Shown here piece by piece: positions 15,978-23,451 of a stretch of DNA of 36,701 bases. Position 1 is the stretch's first letter, and every line of letters starts with the position of its first letter. The position numbers and the translations under genes were made by a program. Below the pieces are notes generated by a model. It ran no database searches and was not told the origin of the DNA. It saw nothing but the letters and a program-made list of their open reading frames with translations. The DNA comes from Rhodospirillales bacterium (GTDB lineage: Bacteria; Pseudomonadota; Alphaproteobacteria; Azospirillales; Azospirillaceae). Location of the stretch: assembly GCA_003165295.1 (NCBI GenBank), contig PLTC01000146.1, positions 1,701 to 38,401 of the forward strand, in the 5' to 3' direction.

Positions 15978-17156
15978 GTGCCCGACGGCAGCGCACAGGA
16001 TCGTATCACCGCCGAAATCCTGTTCGGCGTCAACCGGGTCAGCGCCGCAGAGTGGGATGCCTGCGCCGGCGCCGGCAATCCCTTCGTCAGCCATGCCTTC
16101 TTTACGGCGCTGGAAGAAAGCGGCTCGGTATCCGGGCGGACCGGCTGGCTGCCCCTGCATCTGGCGGTCCGGGACCGGCAGGGACCCCAATGGCCGAACG
16201 GACGGCTGGCCGCGGTGGCGCCCATGTATCTCAAGAACCACTCCTTCGGCGAGTACGTGTTCGATCACGCCTGGGCCGAAGCCTATGACCGCGCCGGCTT
16301 GAGTTACTATCCGAAGCTTCAGGTCGCGGTCCCATTTACGCCGGTGACCGGGCCGCGCCTGCTGGTGCGGCCGGACGCCGACCCGCAGGTGCTGCCGACG
16401 CTGCTGGCCACGCTGGAGCAGGTGGCGCGCCATCAAAAGGTGTCGTCGATCCACGCCACCTTTTGCACCGAGGCGGAATGGCAGCGGCTGACCGAAGCCG
16501 GCTGGCTGCCACGCATCGGTCTGCAATATCACTGGCACAATCGGGATTATGCCGGCTTCGACGATTTCCTGGGCACGCTCGCGGCACGCAAACGCAAGGC
16601 CATCCGCAAGGAGCGCCAGATCGTCGCGGAGAGTGGCGTGCGCCTGCACACCCTGACCGGAAGTGACCTCAAAGCCGAACACTGGGACGCCTTCCATCGC
16701 TGCTACCTTGAAACCAGCGACCGCAAATGGGGCTTCGCCTACCTCAACCGCGAGTTCTTCCACCGTCTGGGCGCGGTGCTGGCCGACCAAGTGGTGCTGG
16801 TGATGGCCGAGGCCGATGGCCGCTGGATCGCCGGCGCACTCAACCTGATCGGCGGCGATACCCTTTATGGCCGCAACTGGGGCGGCGGTACGGATGTGCG
16901 CTTTCTGCACTTCGAAGCCTGCTACTATCGCGCCATCGACTTCGCCATCGCCAACCGCCTCCGCCGGGTCGAAGCCGGCGCCCAGGGCGAGCACAAGCTC
17001 CAGCGTGGCTATCAGCCGACCCTGACCTACAGCGCCCACTGGATCCGCAAGTGCGCGGTGCGCGATACCCTGGCCGCGCACCTGGAACGGGAACGGCAGA
17101 TGATTGCGGAGACCAAGATCACGCTGGAAGCGGAACTGCCTTACCGGCAGGAATGA
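15978..17156 (+). CDS. COG3146 (DUF482) GNAT-like acyltransferase
   Basis: About 392 residues of the COG3146 family, a FemAB/GNAT-type fold described as putative peptidoglycan or acyl transfer proteins, with no proven substrate. Family signs are NPFVSHAFFTALEESGS near the N-terminus, LSYYPKLQVAVPFTPVTGPRLLV, RKRKAIRKERQIV and the strongly conserved C-terminal EAGAQGEHKLQRGYQP. I choose the GTG at 15978 because AGGGGGAG stands seven bases before it; an in-frame ATG at 15921 would add 19 residues (MGRGRESRF...) that do not look conserved. It follows the RidA gene. Confidence 0.88.
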   Translation: MPDGSAQDRITAEILFGVNRVSAAEWDACAGAGNPFVSHAFFTALEESGSVSGRTGWLPLHLAVRDRQGPQWPNGRLAAVAPMYLKNHSFGEYVFDHAWAEAYDRAGLSYYPKLQVAVPFTPVTGPRLLVRPDADPQVLPTLLATLEQVARHQKVSSIHATFCTEAEWQRLTEAGWLPRIGLQYHWHNRDYAGFDDFLGTLAARKRKAIRKERQIVAESGVRLHTLTGSDLKAEHWDAFHRCYLETSDRKWGFAYLNREFFHRLGAVLADQVVLVMAEADGRWIAGALNLIGGDTLYGRNWGGGTDVRFLHFEACYYRAIDFAIANRLRRVEAGAQGEHKLQRGYQPTLTYSAHWIRKCAVRDTLAAHLERERQMIAETKITLEAELPYRQE

Positions 17157-17334
17157 TGCCGGCAGCCTTGGCGGGTGACTTTAAGCCCCGGGTTCCGCAG
17201 TACCGCCGGCCCTTGGCGGGTCCTGGGCAAATCCCTGGCCGGGCGAAAGACTTTAGCAGGCTGGGGAAAATGGGTTCGCCCCTGGGCATTTCCTTCGGCC
17301 GGGTCGGAAAAAATCTACTTTTACGAGCATAATT

Positions 17335-17413
17335 CCCGCAAATTTGCGGGTTCAGAGGGGATTTTGCCCCTCTGACGGGGCGAGATGCCCCTTCTTTCTG
17401 CCCTCCGGGCAGA
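17335..17413. repeat. Four hairpins in series
   Basis: Four perfect inverted repeats lie side by side: CCCGCAAATTTGCGGG (17335-17350), CAGAGGGG/CCCCTCTG (17353-17374), GGGGC/GCCCC (17377-17391) and TCTGCCC/GGGCAGA (17397-17413). They lie between the COG3146 gene and the transposase remnant; the stretch 17157-17334 before them has no gene that I can see. The set could act as a terminator zone or be a palindromic repeat element. Confidence 0.75.
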
Positions 17414-17425
17414 CTCCGGGCGCAG

Positions 17426-17514
17426 TCATACCGCGACCGGGATCAGGCGCGACAGCCGGACCAGATTATAGGCCGCCGCGCTGAAGGTGAACAGCCAGCC
17501 GACCAGGGCGGTGC
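17426..17514 (-). pseudogene. 3' remnant of an IS5/IS1182-type transposase
   Basis: Read on the minus strand, this stretch gives about 28 residues ending in a stop: GTALVGWLFTFSAAAYNLVR followed by LSRLIPVAV. The GW-FTF-AAYNLVRL pattern is the usual C-terminus of DDE transposases of the IS5 and IS1182 groups. Nothing else of the gene remains. The hypothetical gene upstream runs into it out of frame, so this is the scar of a deleted insertion sequence. Confidence 0.7.
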
Positions 17515-17903
17515 CTCCATCTGGCCTCCAGCTTGGGGTCCTTGCGGAAGATAGCGTAAAATGGATAGCTACACATCCGCCGATAGGCGCTCGCCATAAT
17601 GAAGCATGCAGCGTTCATGAATTCATATGGATGATAGCCTGTTATCGTCTGGAGTTCTTCCTGGCCAAGTTCGTAGAGGACGGCGTTGATCACGTCATAG
17701 ATCAAACGCCAGTCTTCCAGAGGAAGGGAAATGCTCCGCTCCCCGTCTCCAAGCTCGACAAACACGGCTAGCAACTCTCTCAGCCGAGCGACCTTGACGC
17801 CGAGGAAGCTGGGCAAGAAGCGTCCGGCATAGCCCATGAAAGACTCGACCAGGGCCTGTCGAATGACCCCGCGTTCCCGTTCCGAAAGGATGATTTCGAT
17901 CAT
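17466..17903 (-). CDS. Hypothetical protein truncated by a transposase remnant
   Basis: A 145-residue frame. The first 128 or so residues look like a genuine protein: MIEIILSERERGVIRQALVE, GYAGRFLPSFLGVKVARLREL, a charged middle and SAYRRMCSYPFYAIFRKDPKLEA. I do not recognise the family. The last 17 residues (WRHRPGRLAVHLQRGGL) are the transposase remnant read in the wrong frame, so the original C-terminus has been lost. The start at 17903 has only a weak ribosome site. It stands alone in a stretch of mobile-element debris and may no longer be functional. Confidence 0.5.
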   Translation of the reverse strand: MIEIILSERERGVIRQALVESFMGYAGRFLPSFLGVKVARLRELLAVFVELGDGERSISLPLEDWRLIYDVINAVLYELGQEELQTITGYHPYEFMNAACFIMASAYRRMCSYPFYAIFRKDPKLEARWRHRPGRLAVHLQRGGL

Positions 17904-17959
17904 TCTAATGTCCGCGACGACGCGGATCTGGTAAGGGTGATCGCTACGCTGTGGCAGTT

Positions 17960-18012
17960 TGGTGATCCCGCTGGGATTCGAACCCCGGGGCCACTTGATT
18001 AGAAGTTCGGAC
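17960..18012 (-). pseudogene. tRNA-like 3' fragment
   Basis: On the minus strand the sequence CGGGG TTCGAAT CCCAG forms a T-arm with one mismatch, followed by CGGGATC, A and CCA, which is the 3' end of a tRNA. Before it, CTTCTAA resembles the anticodon loop of tRNA-Arg(UCU), but the stem bases do not pair. No matching 5' acceptor strand is found, so this is not a working tRNA. It may be the leftover of an integration site. Confidence 0.5.
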
Positions 18013-18082
18013 GATGCCGAAAATTTTGCAATATCATTAACATTTTAACAAGCCGCTGTTGGGCGCGTGTCCAAAATGTGCA

Positions 18083-18324
18083 GGCTCTTCCTGGGTTTTG
18101 GGGTAGTAGTTTTGTTGGGAAAACAAAGCGTTAACCATGGCGTCTTGGGAGCGCGGGCATCCTGCCCGCTCTTCGCAAGCTCCGTTGAAGATCGGCAACT
18201 CTTTGATCTCGCGGCAATAAGCGGGCAGGATGCCCGCGCTCCCAGGAGGGAGCCAGTTAGCCAATAACGCTCTAACATACTGATAAATATAATTTTTAAG
18301 CCACCCCGGAATCCAGGAAGAGCC
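18083..18324. mobile_element. 242-bp non-autonomous element with ISL3-like terminal inverted repeats
   Basis: The left end (18083-18105) and the reverse complement of the right end (18302-18324) both begin with GGCTCTTCCTGG and both continue, after five variable bases, with GGGGT. ISL3-family insertion sequences typically begin with GGCTCTT. No transposase is inside, so this looks like a MITE-like derivative or a solo-end remnant. The 8-base flanks are not direct repeats, so either the ends have decayed or it did not arrive by a simple insertion. A third copy of the end occurs at 30706-30728. Confidence 0.5.
18146..18244. repeat. Perfect 25-bp inverted repeat of REP type
   Basis: The arms 18146-18170 and 18220-18244 are exact reverse complements over 25 bases, separated by 49 bases. 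Each arm is itself a hairpin, GCGGGCA and TGCCCGC around TCC. This arrangement matches a BIME-like pair of REP palindromes. It lies inside the 242-bp element above. Confidence 0.85.
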
Positions 18325-18345
18325 TTTATCTTTTTCCGCAGCCTG

Positions 18346-19260
18346 CTAGAGGTCGAGGTCGCATACGAACCGGATGACGTGGTCGTCGCCGTCCTTGTCC
18401 GGCGCCGAACCGATCCCCAGCAGGCCGCTGCCGACCAGCCGGGTGGAATCCCGCCGGAGCAGAATCGGCGGTCCGTCGCCGGTGCGGACGAATGTCCCGT
18501 TCGAACTGTGATCGGTCAGCATGAAGCTCTCCCGGCTGAATTCGATGGCGCCGTGCTGCCGCGACGCCTGACGGGACAGAATCATGATATCGCTGGTTTC
18601 GCTTCGACCGATGGTCAGTTTCGGGTGCGCCAGATCCACCACGAACTCGCGATCGAGGTAACCCAGTTTGAGGGTCAGCGCCGCTTCTGTCAGGTTGCGC
18701 AGGACCGAACGGCCAATGACGGTGCTGTCGGTGGTGTCCTCGGCGCTGTCGTGGGGACGCAGCCGGTAGATGCTGGTGGGGACGGTCCGGCCCTTGACCG
18801 TGGTCCGATCCAGCAGCACCGACCGCTTGCGCAATGGCTCCGAGAGCCGGCGCACCATCTCGTCAGTCAACAGGACCTCTTGCGGGCTGGCCAGACTCTG
18901 GACCCGGGCGGCAACATTGATCGCGTCTCCGAACACGTCGCCGTCCGCATCCACCGCGCTGCCATAGTGCAGACCCACCCGAACGTGGACGCCGCCCACC
19001 TGCGCCGTCATGAGAGAAGCTGACGCCACCGTCGCCATCATCGCCTCGGCGGCGGTGCAGGCGCCGACCGGATCGGGAAAGGTACACATCAGACCGTCGC
19101 CCAGGCTCTTGATCACCCGCCCGCCGCCCCGGGTAACCGCCGACTCGAGCTGACGGAGAAGCCCCTGGATGATCTGAGTGGCGCGGACATTGCCCACCGT
19201 CTCATAAAGACGGGTGCTGTCACAGACATCGGCAAACAAAATGGCTAAGTCGATTTCCAT
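18346..19260 (-). CDS. Class III adenylyl cyclase with FHA domain
   Basis: A 304-residue soluble protein. Residues 1-170 form a class III cyclase domain with all six key positions: metal Asp11 (FADVCDST) and Asp55 (SLGDG), ATP-selecting Lys51 and Asp108 (DVFGD), and Asn115 and Arg119 in NVAAR. Lys and Asp at the base-recognition sites indicate cAMP rather than cGMP. Residues about 200-290 are an FHA domain, with GRS at 218-220, SRQHG at 233-237 and HSSNGTFV at 251-258, which binds phosphothreonine. This suggests control by a Ser/Thr kinase, though no kinase gene is in the window. The ATG at 19260 is chosen because the cyclase domain starts there; residues further upstream look non-coding. Confidence 0.92.
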   Translation of the reverse strand: MEIDLAILFADVCDSTRLYETVGNVRATQIIQGLLRQLESAVTRGGGRVIKSLGDGLMCTFPDPVGACTAAEAMMATVASASLMTAQVGGVHVRVGLHYGSAVDADGDVFGDAINVAARVQSLASPQEVLLTDEMVRRLSEPLRKRSVLLDRTTVKGRTVPTSIYRLRPHDSAEDTTDSTVIGRSVLRNLTEAALTLKLGYLDREFVVDLAHPKLTIGRSETSDIMILSRQASRQHGAIEFSRESFMLTDHSSNGTFVRTGDGPPILLRRDSTRLVGSGLLGIGSAPDKDGDDHVIRFVCDLDL

Positions 19261-19546
19261 GGAGATGCTTGATCCGCCCCTCGCACCCCGGCCGCCGCCC
19301 GGACGGTATCGACTCCGTCTCCGGCCGCCGTTGCCCCCCCGGCATTTGTAAGCGACCGCGACCATAGCACACTCCCCCGGCCCCGGCCATCCGGCCATGG
19401 GCGGGATCGAAGGCCGGTATGAAAATACCTGAACGAAAATCCCTTGCAGCCGGGTCTGCGGCAGGGCAGCGTACCGGCTGGGATGGTGCGCCGCCCTCTC
19501 TGGCGGGGGCTGTCTTCCCCAAAACCCCGGCAGACGCGGAGGCCCT

Positions 19547-20251
19547 CTGAGCACGCCCCCATCCCACATTGAACGCCACTTCCTGGCGTCGGCAGCCGTC
19601 CGCGACATCGTCATCGGCATGGCCGACGGTTTGACCGTGCCGTTTGCGCTGGCGGCCGGACTGTCCGGGGCGGTCGGATCGTCGGGGGTGATTGTGACCG
19701 CCGGCCTCGCCGAAATCGCCGCCGGCTCACTGGCCATGGGGCTCGGCGGCTATCTTGCTGCCCGCACCGATCAGGAACATTATGATTCGGAACACCGACG
19801 CGAACTTTCCGAGACCCGTGACCGGCCCGAACTGGAACGGCACGAAGTGGCGGAAATCCTGCGTAGCTTCGGTCTATCGGGAGAGGCGCTGGGTCAGGTG
19901 GTGAAAGCCATCGCCAGTGACCGCGACCGCTGGGTCGACTTCATGATGCGTTTCGAATTGGGGCTGGAACGGCCGGACCCGCGCCGGGCACCGGTCAGCG
20001 CCATCACCATCGGCTCGGCTTATCTGGTGGGCGGGGTGATCCCCTTGCTGCCTTACATGCTGTCCCCTGCGATCCACCCTGCGCTGTTGATCTCGGTGGC
20101 GGTGACGCTTGCGGCCTTGCTGTTGTTCGGTGGGGTCAAGGGACTTCTGACCGGGGTACCGCCGGTGACGGCCGGGCTCCAGACCGCGGCCATCGGCGCC
20201 CTTGCCGCCGCCGCGGCTTACGGGGTTGCCAAGCTGGTCGGCCCGGCCTGA
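19547..20251 (+). CDS. VIT1/CCC1-family iron/manganese transporter with CTG start
   Basis: A 234-residue membrane protein of the VIT1/CCC1 family, which moves Fe(II) or Mn(II). It has two N-terminal helices (IVIGMADGLTVPFALAAGLSGA and IVTAGLAEIAAGSLAMGLGGYLA), a cytosolic metal-binding-type loop rich in Glu and His, and three C-terminal helices. The first ATG, at 19619, would cut off the conserved HIERHFLASAAVRDIVIG segment that opens this family. The frame upstream has no ATG, GTG or TTG, but CTG at 19547 lies four bases after GGAGG and would give (M)STPPSHIERHF. CTG is therefore the likely start; ACG at 19553 or ATT at 19568 are alternatives. Confidence 0.85.
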   Translation: MSTPPSHIERHFLASAAVRDIVIGMADGLTVPFALAAGLSGAVGSSGVIVTAGLAEIAAGSLAMGLGGYLAARTDQEHYDSEHRRELSETRDRPELERHEVAEILRSFGLSGEALGQVVKAIASDRDRWVDFMMRFELGLERPDPRRAPVSAITIGSAYLVGGVIPLLPYMLSPAIHPALLISVAVTLAALLLFGGVKGLLTGVPPVTAGLQTAAIGALAAAAAYGVAKLVGPA

Positions 20252-20329
20252 ACGCCTCCGATCGGCGCAAATACGAAGTTCGGAGATGCCGTCCTCAGTT
20301 GTCTTTACCCGCATCAAGGTTGTTCTGCC

Positions 20330-21031
20330 ATGCTGTCGAGGCTTTTTGCCGTTGCCATGATCCTCGTGGTCCTGCCGGTCGCCGGTGCCGAAGCCGATCC
20401 TCTGGAAGCGTTCAACCGGTGGATGTTTGCGTTCAACAATGCGGTGGCCGGGACGGTCATCGCGCCGGTTTCGGCTGCACTTTCAACGTCGATTCCGCCG
20501 CCGGTGATCCAGGCCGGCCGCAACATCTATGCCAACCTGACCGAGCCGGAATTCATCGTCACCAACCTGTTTGCGGGCAATCACGCCGATGCCGGTCTCT
20601 CCGCCAGCCGGTTCCTGGTGAATTCCACCCTGGGCATCGGCGGTCTGTTCGATCCCGCCACCGGGCTCGGGCTGGTCCCGCGCGAGACCGAGTTCGGCGA
20701 ATCCCTGTGCGCGGCCGGAGTGCCCGCCGGCCCCTATCTGGTGCTGCCCTTCATCGGCCCCACCAATGTCGCCTCGGCCGGCCTGCTCACCGGCTTTTTC
20801 GCGGTCGAATGGTACGCGCTCAGTCTGATCTCAACCCTGCTCGCCACCGCCGATCTGGTGGTCGACATCGGCGCCTCGGCGGCCAGTCTGCGCCATGCCG
20901 CCGACCTGCCGGACCTGACCCGACAGGACCCCTATCAGCGCCAGAGGAGCGACTACCTTCAATACCTGAATAACGGATGCCGCGAGAGCGGGTCGAAGAC
21001 CCTTCCGCCGGCGGTCGCTGCCAAGAACTAA
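20330..21031 (+). CDS. MlaA/VacJ-family protein without a lipobox
   Basis: A 233-residue protein of the MlaA family, which removes misplaced phospholipid from the outer leaflet of the outer membrane. The sequence has the family core: DPLEAFNRWMFAFN (residues 23-36), FLVNSTLGIGGLFDPAT, EFGESLCAAGVPAGPYLVLPFIGPT and the closing YQRQRSDYLQYL region. The N-terminus is a signal peptide ending in VAGAEA, but it has no Cys, so the protein cannot be lipidated in the way E. coli MlaA is. It should be released by signal peptidase I or stay anchored. No mlaBCDEF genes are nearby. The ribosome site is weak. Confidence 0.9.
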   Translation: MLSRLFAVAMILVVLPVAGAEADPLEAFNRWMFAFNNAVAGTVIAPVSAALSTSIPPPVIQAGRNIYANLTEPEFIVTNLFAGNHADAGLSASRFLVNSTLGIGGLFDPATGLGLVPRETEFGESLCAAGVPAGPYLVLPFIGPTNVASAGLLTGFFAVEWYALSLISTLLATADLVVDIGASAASLRHAADLPDLTRQDPYQRQRSDYLQYLNNGCRESGSKTLPPAVAAKN

Positions 21032-21061
21032 CCCCCTGTTTCAACCGAATGAGTGCTTTCC

Positions 21062-21901
21062 ATGTCCCGACTCGAAATCATCACCCGCCGTCCCGAACAC
21101 CCGAGCCGTCCGGTTTCGTTGCTGTTTGTACATGGCTCGTTTACTCATGCCGGTATTTGGGACGTGAACTTCCTGCCCTACTTTGCCGCGGCAGGCTACA
21201 CCGCCCACGCCGTCAGTCTGCGCGGCCACGGCCAGAGCGAGGGCCGGGCCCAGCTGCCCTGGTCCAGCCTTAACGATTACGTGGCCGACCTGTCCGAGGC
21301 GGTGGCGCAACTGGGCGAGCCGCTGGTTCTGATCGGCCATTCCATGGGCGGTATGGTGTTGCAACGCTACCTGCGCCATAACACCACCACGGCGGCGGTG
21401 TTGATGGCCTCGGTGCCGCCCTACGGCATGTGGGATTCCACCATCGGCATGCTGTTCCGCGACCCGCTGCTGATGCACCAACTGGGGCTGTTGATGACCT
21501 TTGGGCCGGGACTGGTCAACATCGCCACCGTCCGCCGCGCCATGATCTCGGACCGGGTTCCGGCCTCGGAAATGCTGCGTTACGAGTCCCTGTTCCAGAG
21601 CGAGTCACAGCGGGTGGTGATCGAGATGCTGGCCTTCGATCCCGTCTCGTGGCAGCCCGAGCCGTCGCTGCCGGTGCTGGTTCTGGGCGCAGAGGACGAC
21701 GCCTTCCTCGTCCCGGCCCAGATCGAGGCCACCGCCCGGGCCTTCGGCACCACCGCCACCATCTTCCCCGACATGGCCCATGGCATGATGATCGAGCCCG
21801 ACTGGCGTCTGGTGGCCGACACCATCGCCGGCTGGCTTGGAGACCTGGTAACCCGCCGGAACCCCAGTCGGGCGTTTACGCCTTCCTCCCGTAATCGATG
21901 A
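21062..21901 (+). CDS. Alpha/beta hydrolase
   Basis: A 279-residue alpha/beta-hydrolase fold protein. The oxyanion strand is LLFVHGSFTHAGIWD, the nucleophile elbow is GHSMGG (about residues 93-98), the acid is in LGAEDDAFLVP and the catalytic His in FPDMAHGMMIEP, so the Ser-Asp-His triad is complete. A lid region around 130-190 is unassigned. The substrate is unknown; esterase, lipase or thioesterase roles are all possible. A GTG nine bases upstream (21053) is an alternative start. It follows the MlaA-like gene by about 30 bases and may share its transcript. Confidence 0.9.
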   Translation: MSRLEIITRRPEHPSRPVSLLFVHGSFTHAGIWDVNFLPYFAAAGYTAHAVSLRGHGQSEGRAQLPWSSLNDYVADLSEAVAQLGEPLVLIGHSMGGMVLQRYLRHNTTTAAVLMASVPPYGMWDSTIGMLFRDPLLMHQLGLLMTFGPGLVNIATVRRAMISDRVPASEMLRYESLFQSESQRVVIEMLAFDPVSWQPEPSLPVLVLGAEDDAFLVPAQIEATARAFGTTATIFPDMAHGMMIEPDWRLVADTIAGWLGDLVTRRNPSRAFTPSSRNR

Positions 21902-22043
21902 TGGCGGCGGTGCCGGCCGGGATTTAGAGGAAGAGACGGTCGCTTTGAACCGGATCGGATTGTACCGGAGCGATGATTGACCCGCATGGAACGGCATTTC
22001 GGAGCATCGGTTGGATTGTTACGGATTCGTGCGGCAAACCCGT

Positions 22044-22072
22044 TTCACGACACTGCTTCTCTGGCCTATAAA
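22044..22072 (+). promoter_or_regulatory. Candidate promoter of the unrecognised 396-residue protein
   Basis: TTCACG (22044-22049) and TATAAA (22067-22072) are separated by 17 bases, matching four and five of six sigma70 consensus bases. It lies 47 bases before the ATG at 22119, in the 217-base gap after the hydrolase gene. Confidence 0.4.
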
Positions 22073-22118
22073 GGAACGTCCCTGCCCCTGGCGGCTGTTG
22101 GTAGAGGTTGCGGCCGCG

Positions 22119-23309
22119 ATGACCACTGAGCCCCCATCATTCCATTCGGTCCTGGATCTGGTTTGCGCCGATGCCGACCGGGCAAGAGACGGGCTGACCC
22201 TGACCATCAGGCAGGACAATGAATTCTGGTTCGTCCTGCCTGATGGGATTCTGCCGGTGGTCCCCGGCACCGACAACTGGCTCCCGTACCTCAGCCTTGA
22301 CCCTAACGGCCGCCGATCTTACCTGCTCGCCCGAATGGCGTTCACCCGAAATAACGGGGCCATCGCCGATTCGGTCACCGGCAAGGGCATTCTGATGGAA
22401 TTCCAGCCCTGTATACTGGTGGGCCGGAACAAGGATGGTCGCGGTACGGTAAGACGCTTCGACGACGGCGGTCTAAAGCCGCTCAAGCCACCGTCGCCGC
22501 CCCCGGAACCCGAAGGACCGGTCGTTCCCGATGTCGGCGCCCTGCTGTCGGGACTTGAGGAGACGCGCCAGACCCTGAGCGCCGTCGATACCCTGCTGGA
22601 CGATCCCGACTCCCTGCTGACCGAGGACGAGGACAAGCGTCGCGCGTTGCAGGGGACGATTGCCGCCACCAAGGATCGCGCACTGATCGGGCTGGGACGG
22701 TTGGGCGAGGCGTTGTCCCAAGGCACCAGCCAGCCGACCGAAGAGTGGCGGGAGAACGTCCACCAGGCACTGACCGAAACCATTGAGGCCATGGTGTCCT
22801 TCGAGGAACTGGCCGACGACCTCCGGGACGAGAAGCGGCAGGAACTGGAAGTCCTGCACCGCTCGATCGTCGCCTATTTCGCGCGCATCGATCCCAAACT
22901 CAACGCCGAAGCCTGTCAACAGTTCTCCCGCGGAGTTAACCAGATCATCCTCGAAGACCGTAAGAGTACATTAACTGAAAAGCGCGACAGGATCGAAAAA
23001 AACATTGAAAAAGATTACGAGTGTATCATTTCTACGCTCCAGGGATTCTCCGGTAAAGGCTCAAGCCTGCCATTTATACCTTTTCCTTTCGCAGAGCCGG
23101 CTGGTGGAACCCAGATCAAGCTCGTTTTCAATATGATTCATCTGGCTATGGCGGTGCGCTACGGCGGCCTGTCGATCAGACTCGACACCTCCCGGTTTCC
23201 CCGCCTCCATGACGAGCTGCGCGGCTGGGACATGACACATCCGCCACGGGTTTACATTACGGACCGTAGCACCGGCAAGTGCCCGACGTCCTACGACCAG
23301 AGCCTGTAG
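22119..23309 (+). CDS. Unrecognised 396-residue protein with helical core
   Basis: I do not recognise this protein. Residues 1-115 form a beta-rich N-terminal part with several aromatics (QDNEFWFVLPDGILPVVPG). Residues 122-135 are a Pro-rich linker. Residues 140-300 are strongly charged and helical, probably coiled coil (EETRQTL, EELADDLRDEKRQELEVL, EKRDRIEKNIEKDYE). The last 90 residues are mixed and end RVYITDRSTGKCPTSYDQSL. No signal peptide or membrane segment is seen. The ATG at 22119 is preferred; an upstream frame opening at 22011 gives a poor leader. The stretch 22955-23080 is clearly richer in A and T than its surroundings, which hints at a transferred or rapidly evolving segment. 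Confidence 0.75.
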   Translation: MTTEPPSFHSVLDLVCADADRARDGLTLTIRQDNEFWFVLPDGILPVVPGTDNWLPYLSLDPNGRRSYLLARMAFTRNNGAIADSVTGKGILMEFQPCILVGRNKDGRGTVRRFDDGGLKPLKPPSPPPEPEGPVVPDVGALLSGLEETRQTLSAVDTLLDDPDSLLTEDEDKRRALQGTIAATKDRALIGLGRLGEALSQGTSQPTEEWRENVHQALTETIEAMVSFEELADDLRDEKRQELEVLHRSIVAYFARIDPKLNAEACQQFSRGVNQIILEDRKSTLTEKRDRIEKNIEKDYECIISTLQGFSGKGSSLPFIPFPFAEPAGGTQIKLVFNMIHLAMAVRYGGLSIRLDTSRFPRLHDELRGWDMTHPPRVYITDRSTGKCPTSYDQSL

Positions 23310-23338
23310 TCCCGGCAAGCGCGAAGGATCCGCATGGC

Positions 23339-23435
23339 GTCGTGGGTTCCAGGGGCCATGCCCTTGGTGGGTCCAGGGCCATGCCCTTGGTGGGTCCAGG
23401 GCGAAGCCCTGGTCTGGGGAAGCTCGTCCCACGAC
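23339..23435. repeat. Tandem 23-bp repeats inside an inverted-repeat-bounded spacer
   Basis: Two exact 23-base tandem copies starting CCATGCCCTTGGTGGGTCCA occupy 23356-23378 and 23379-23401. A hairpin, CCAGGGC/GCCCTGG, follows at 23396-23412. The group is bounded by GTCGTGGG (23339-23346) and CCCACGAC (23428-23435). It lies between two convergent genes, so it may act as a two-way terminator. Confidence 0.8.
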
Positions 23436-23451
23436 CACCCAAGGAACGGGA

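Larger units (their letters stand above)
17904..18345. other. Gene-free stretch of mobile-element debris
   Basis: This 442-base stretch has no convincing gene. It carries the tRNA-like fragment, an AT-rich patch (about 18010-18055) and the 242-bp inverted-repeat element with its nested palindromes. Short open frames inside the palindromes are by-products of the repeats. Confidence 0.7.

Noticed and set aside
18037-18278. Short open frames within the inverted-repeat element
   Set aside because: They arise from the palindromes read in both directions and have no family likeness.
17157-18345. CRISPR array or phage att pair
   Set aside because: The repeats here are inverted hairpins, not regularly spaced direct repeats, and no pair of direct att-like repeats was found.
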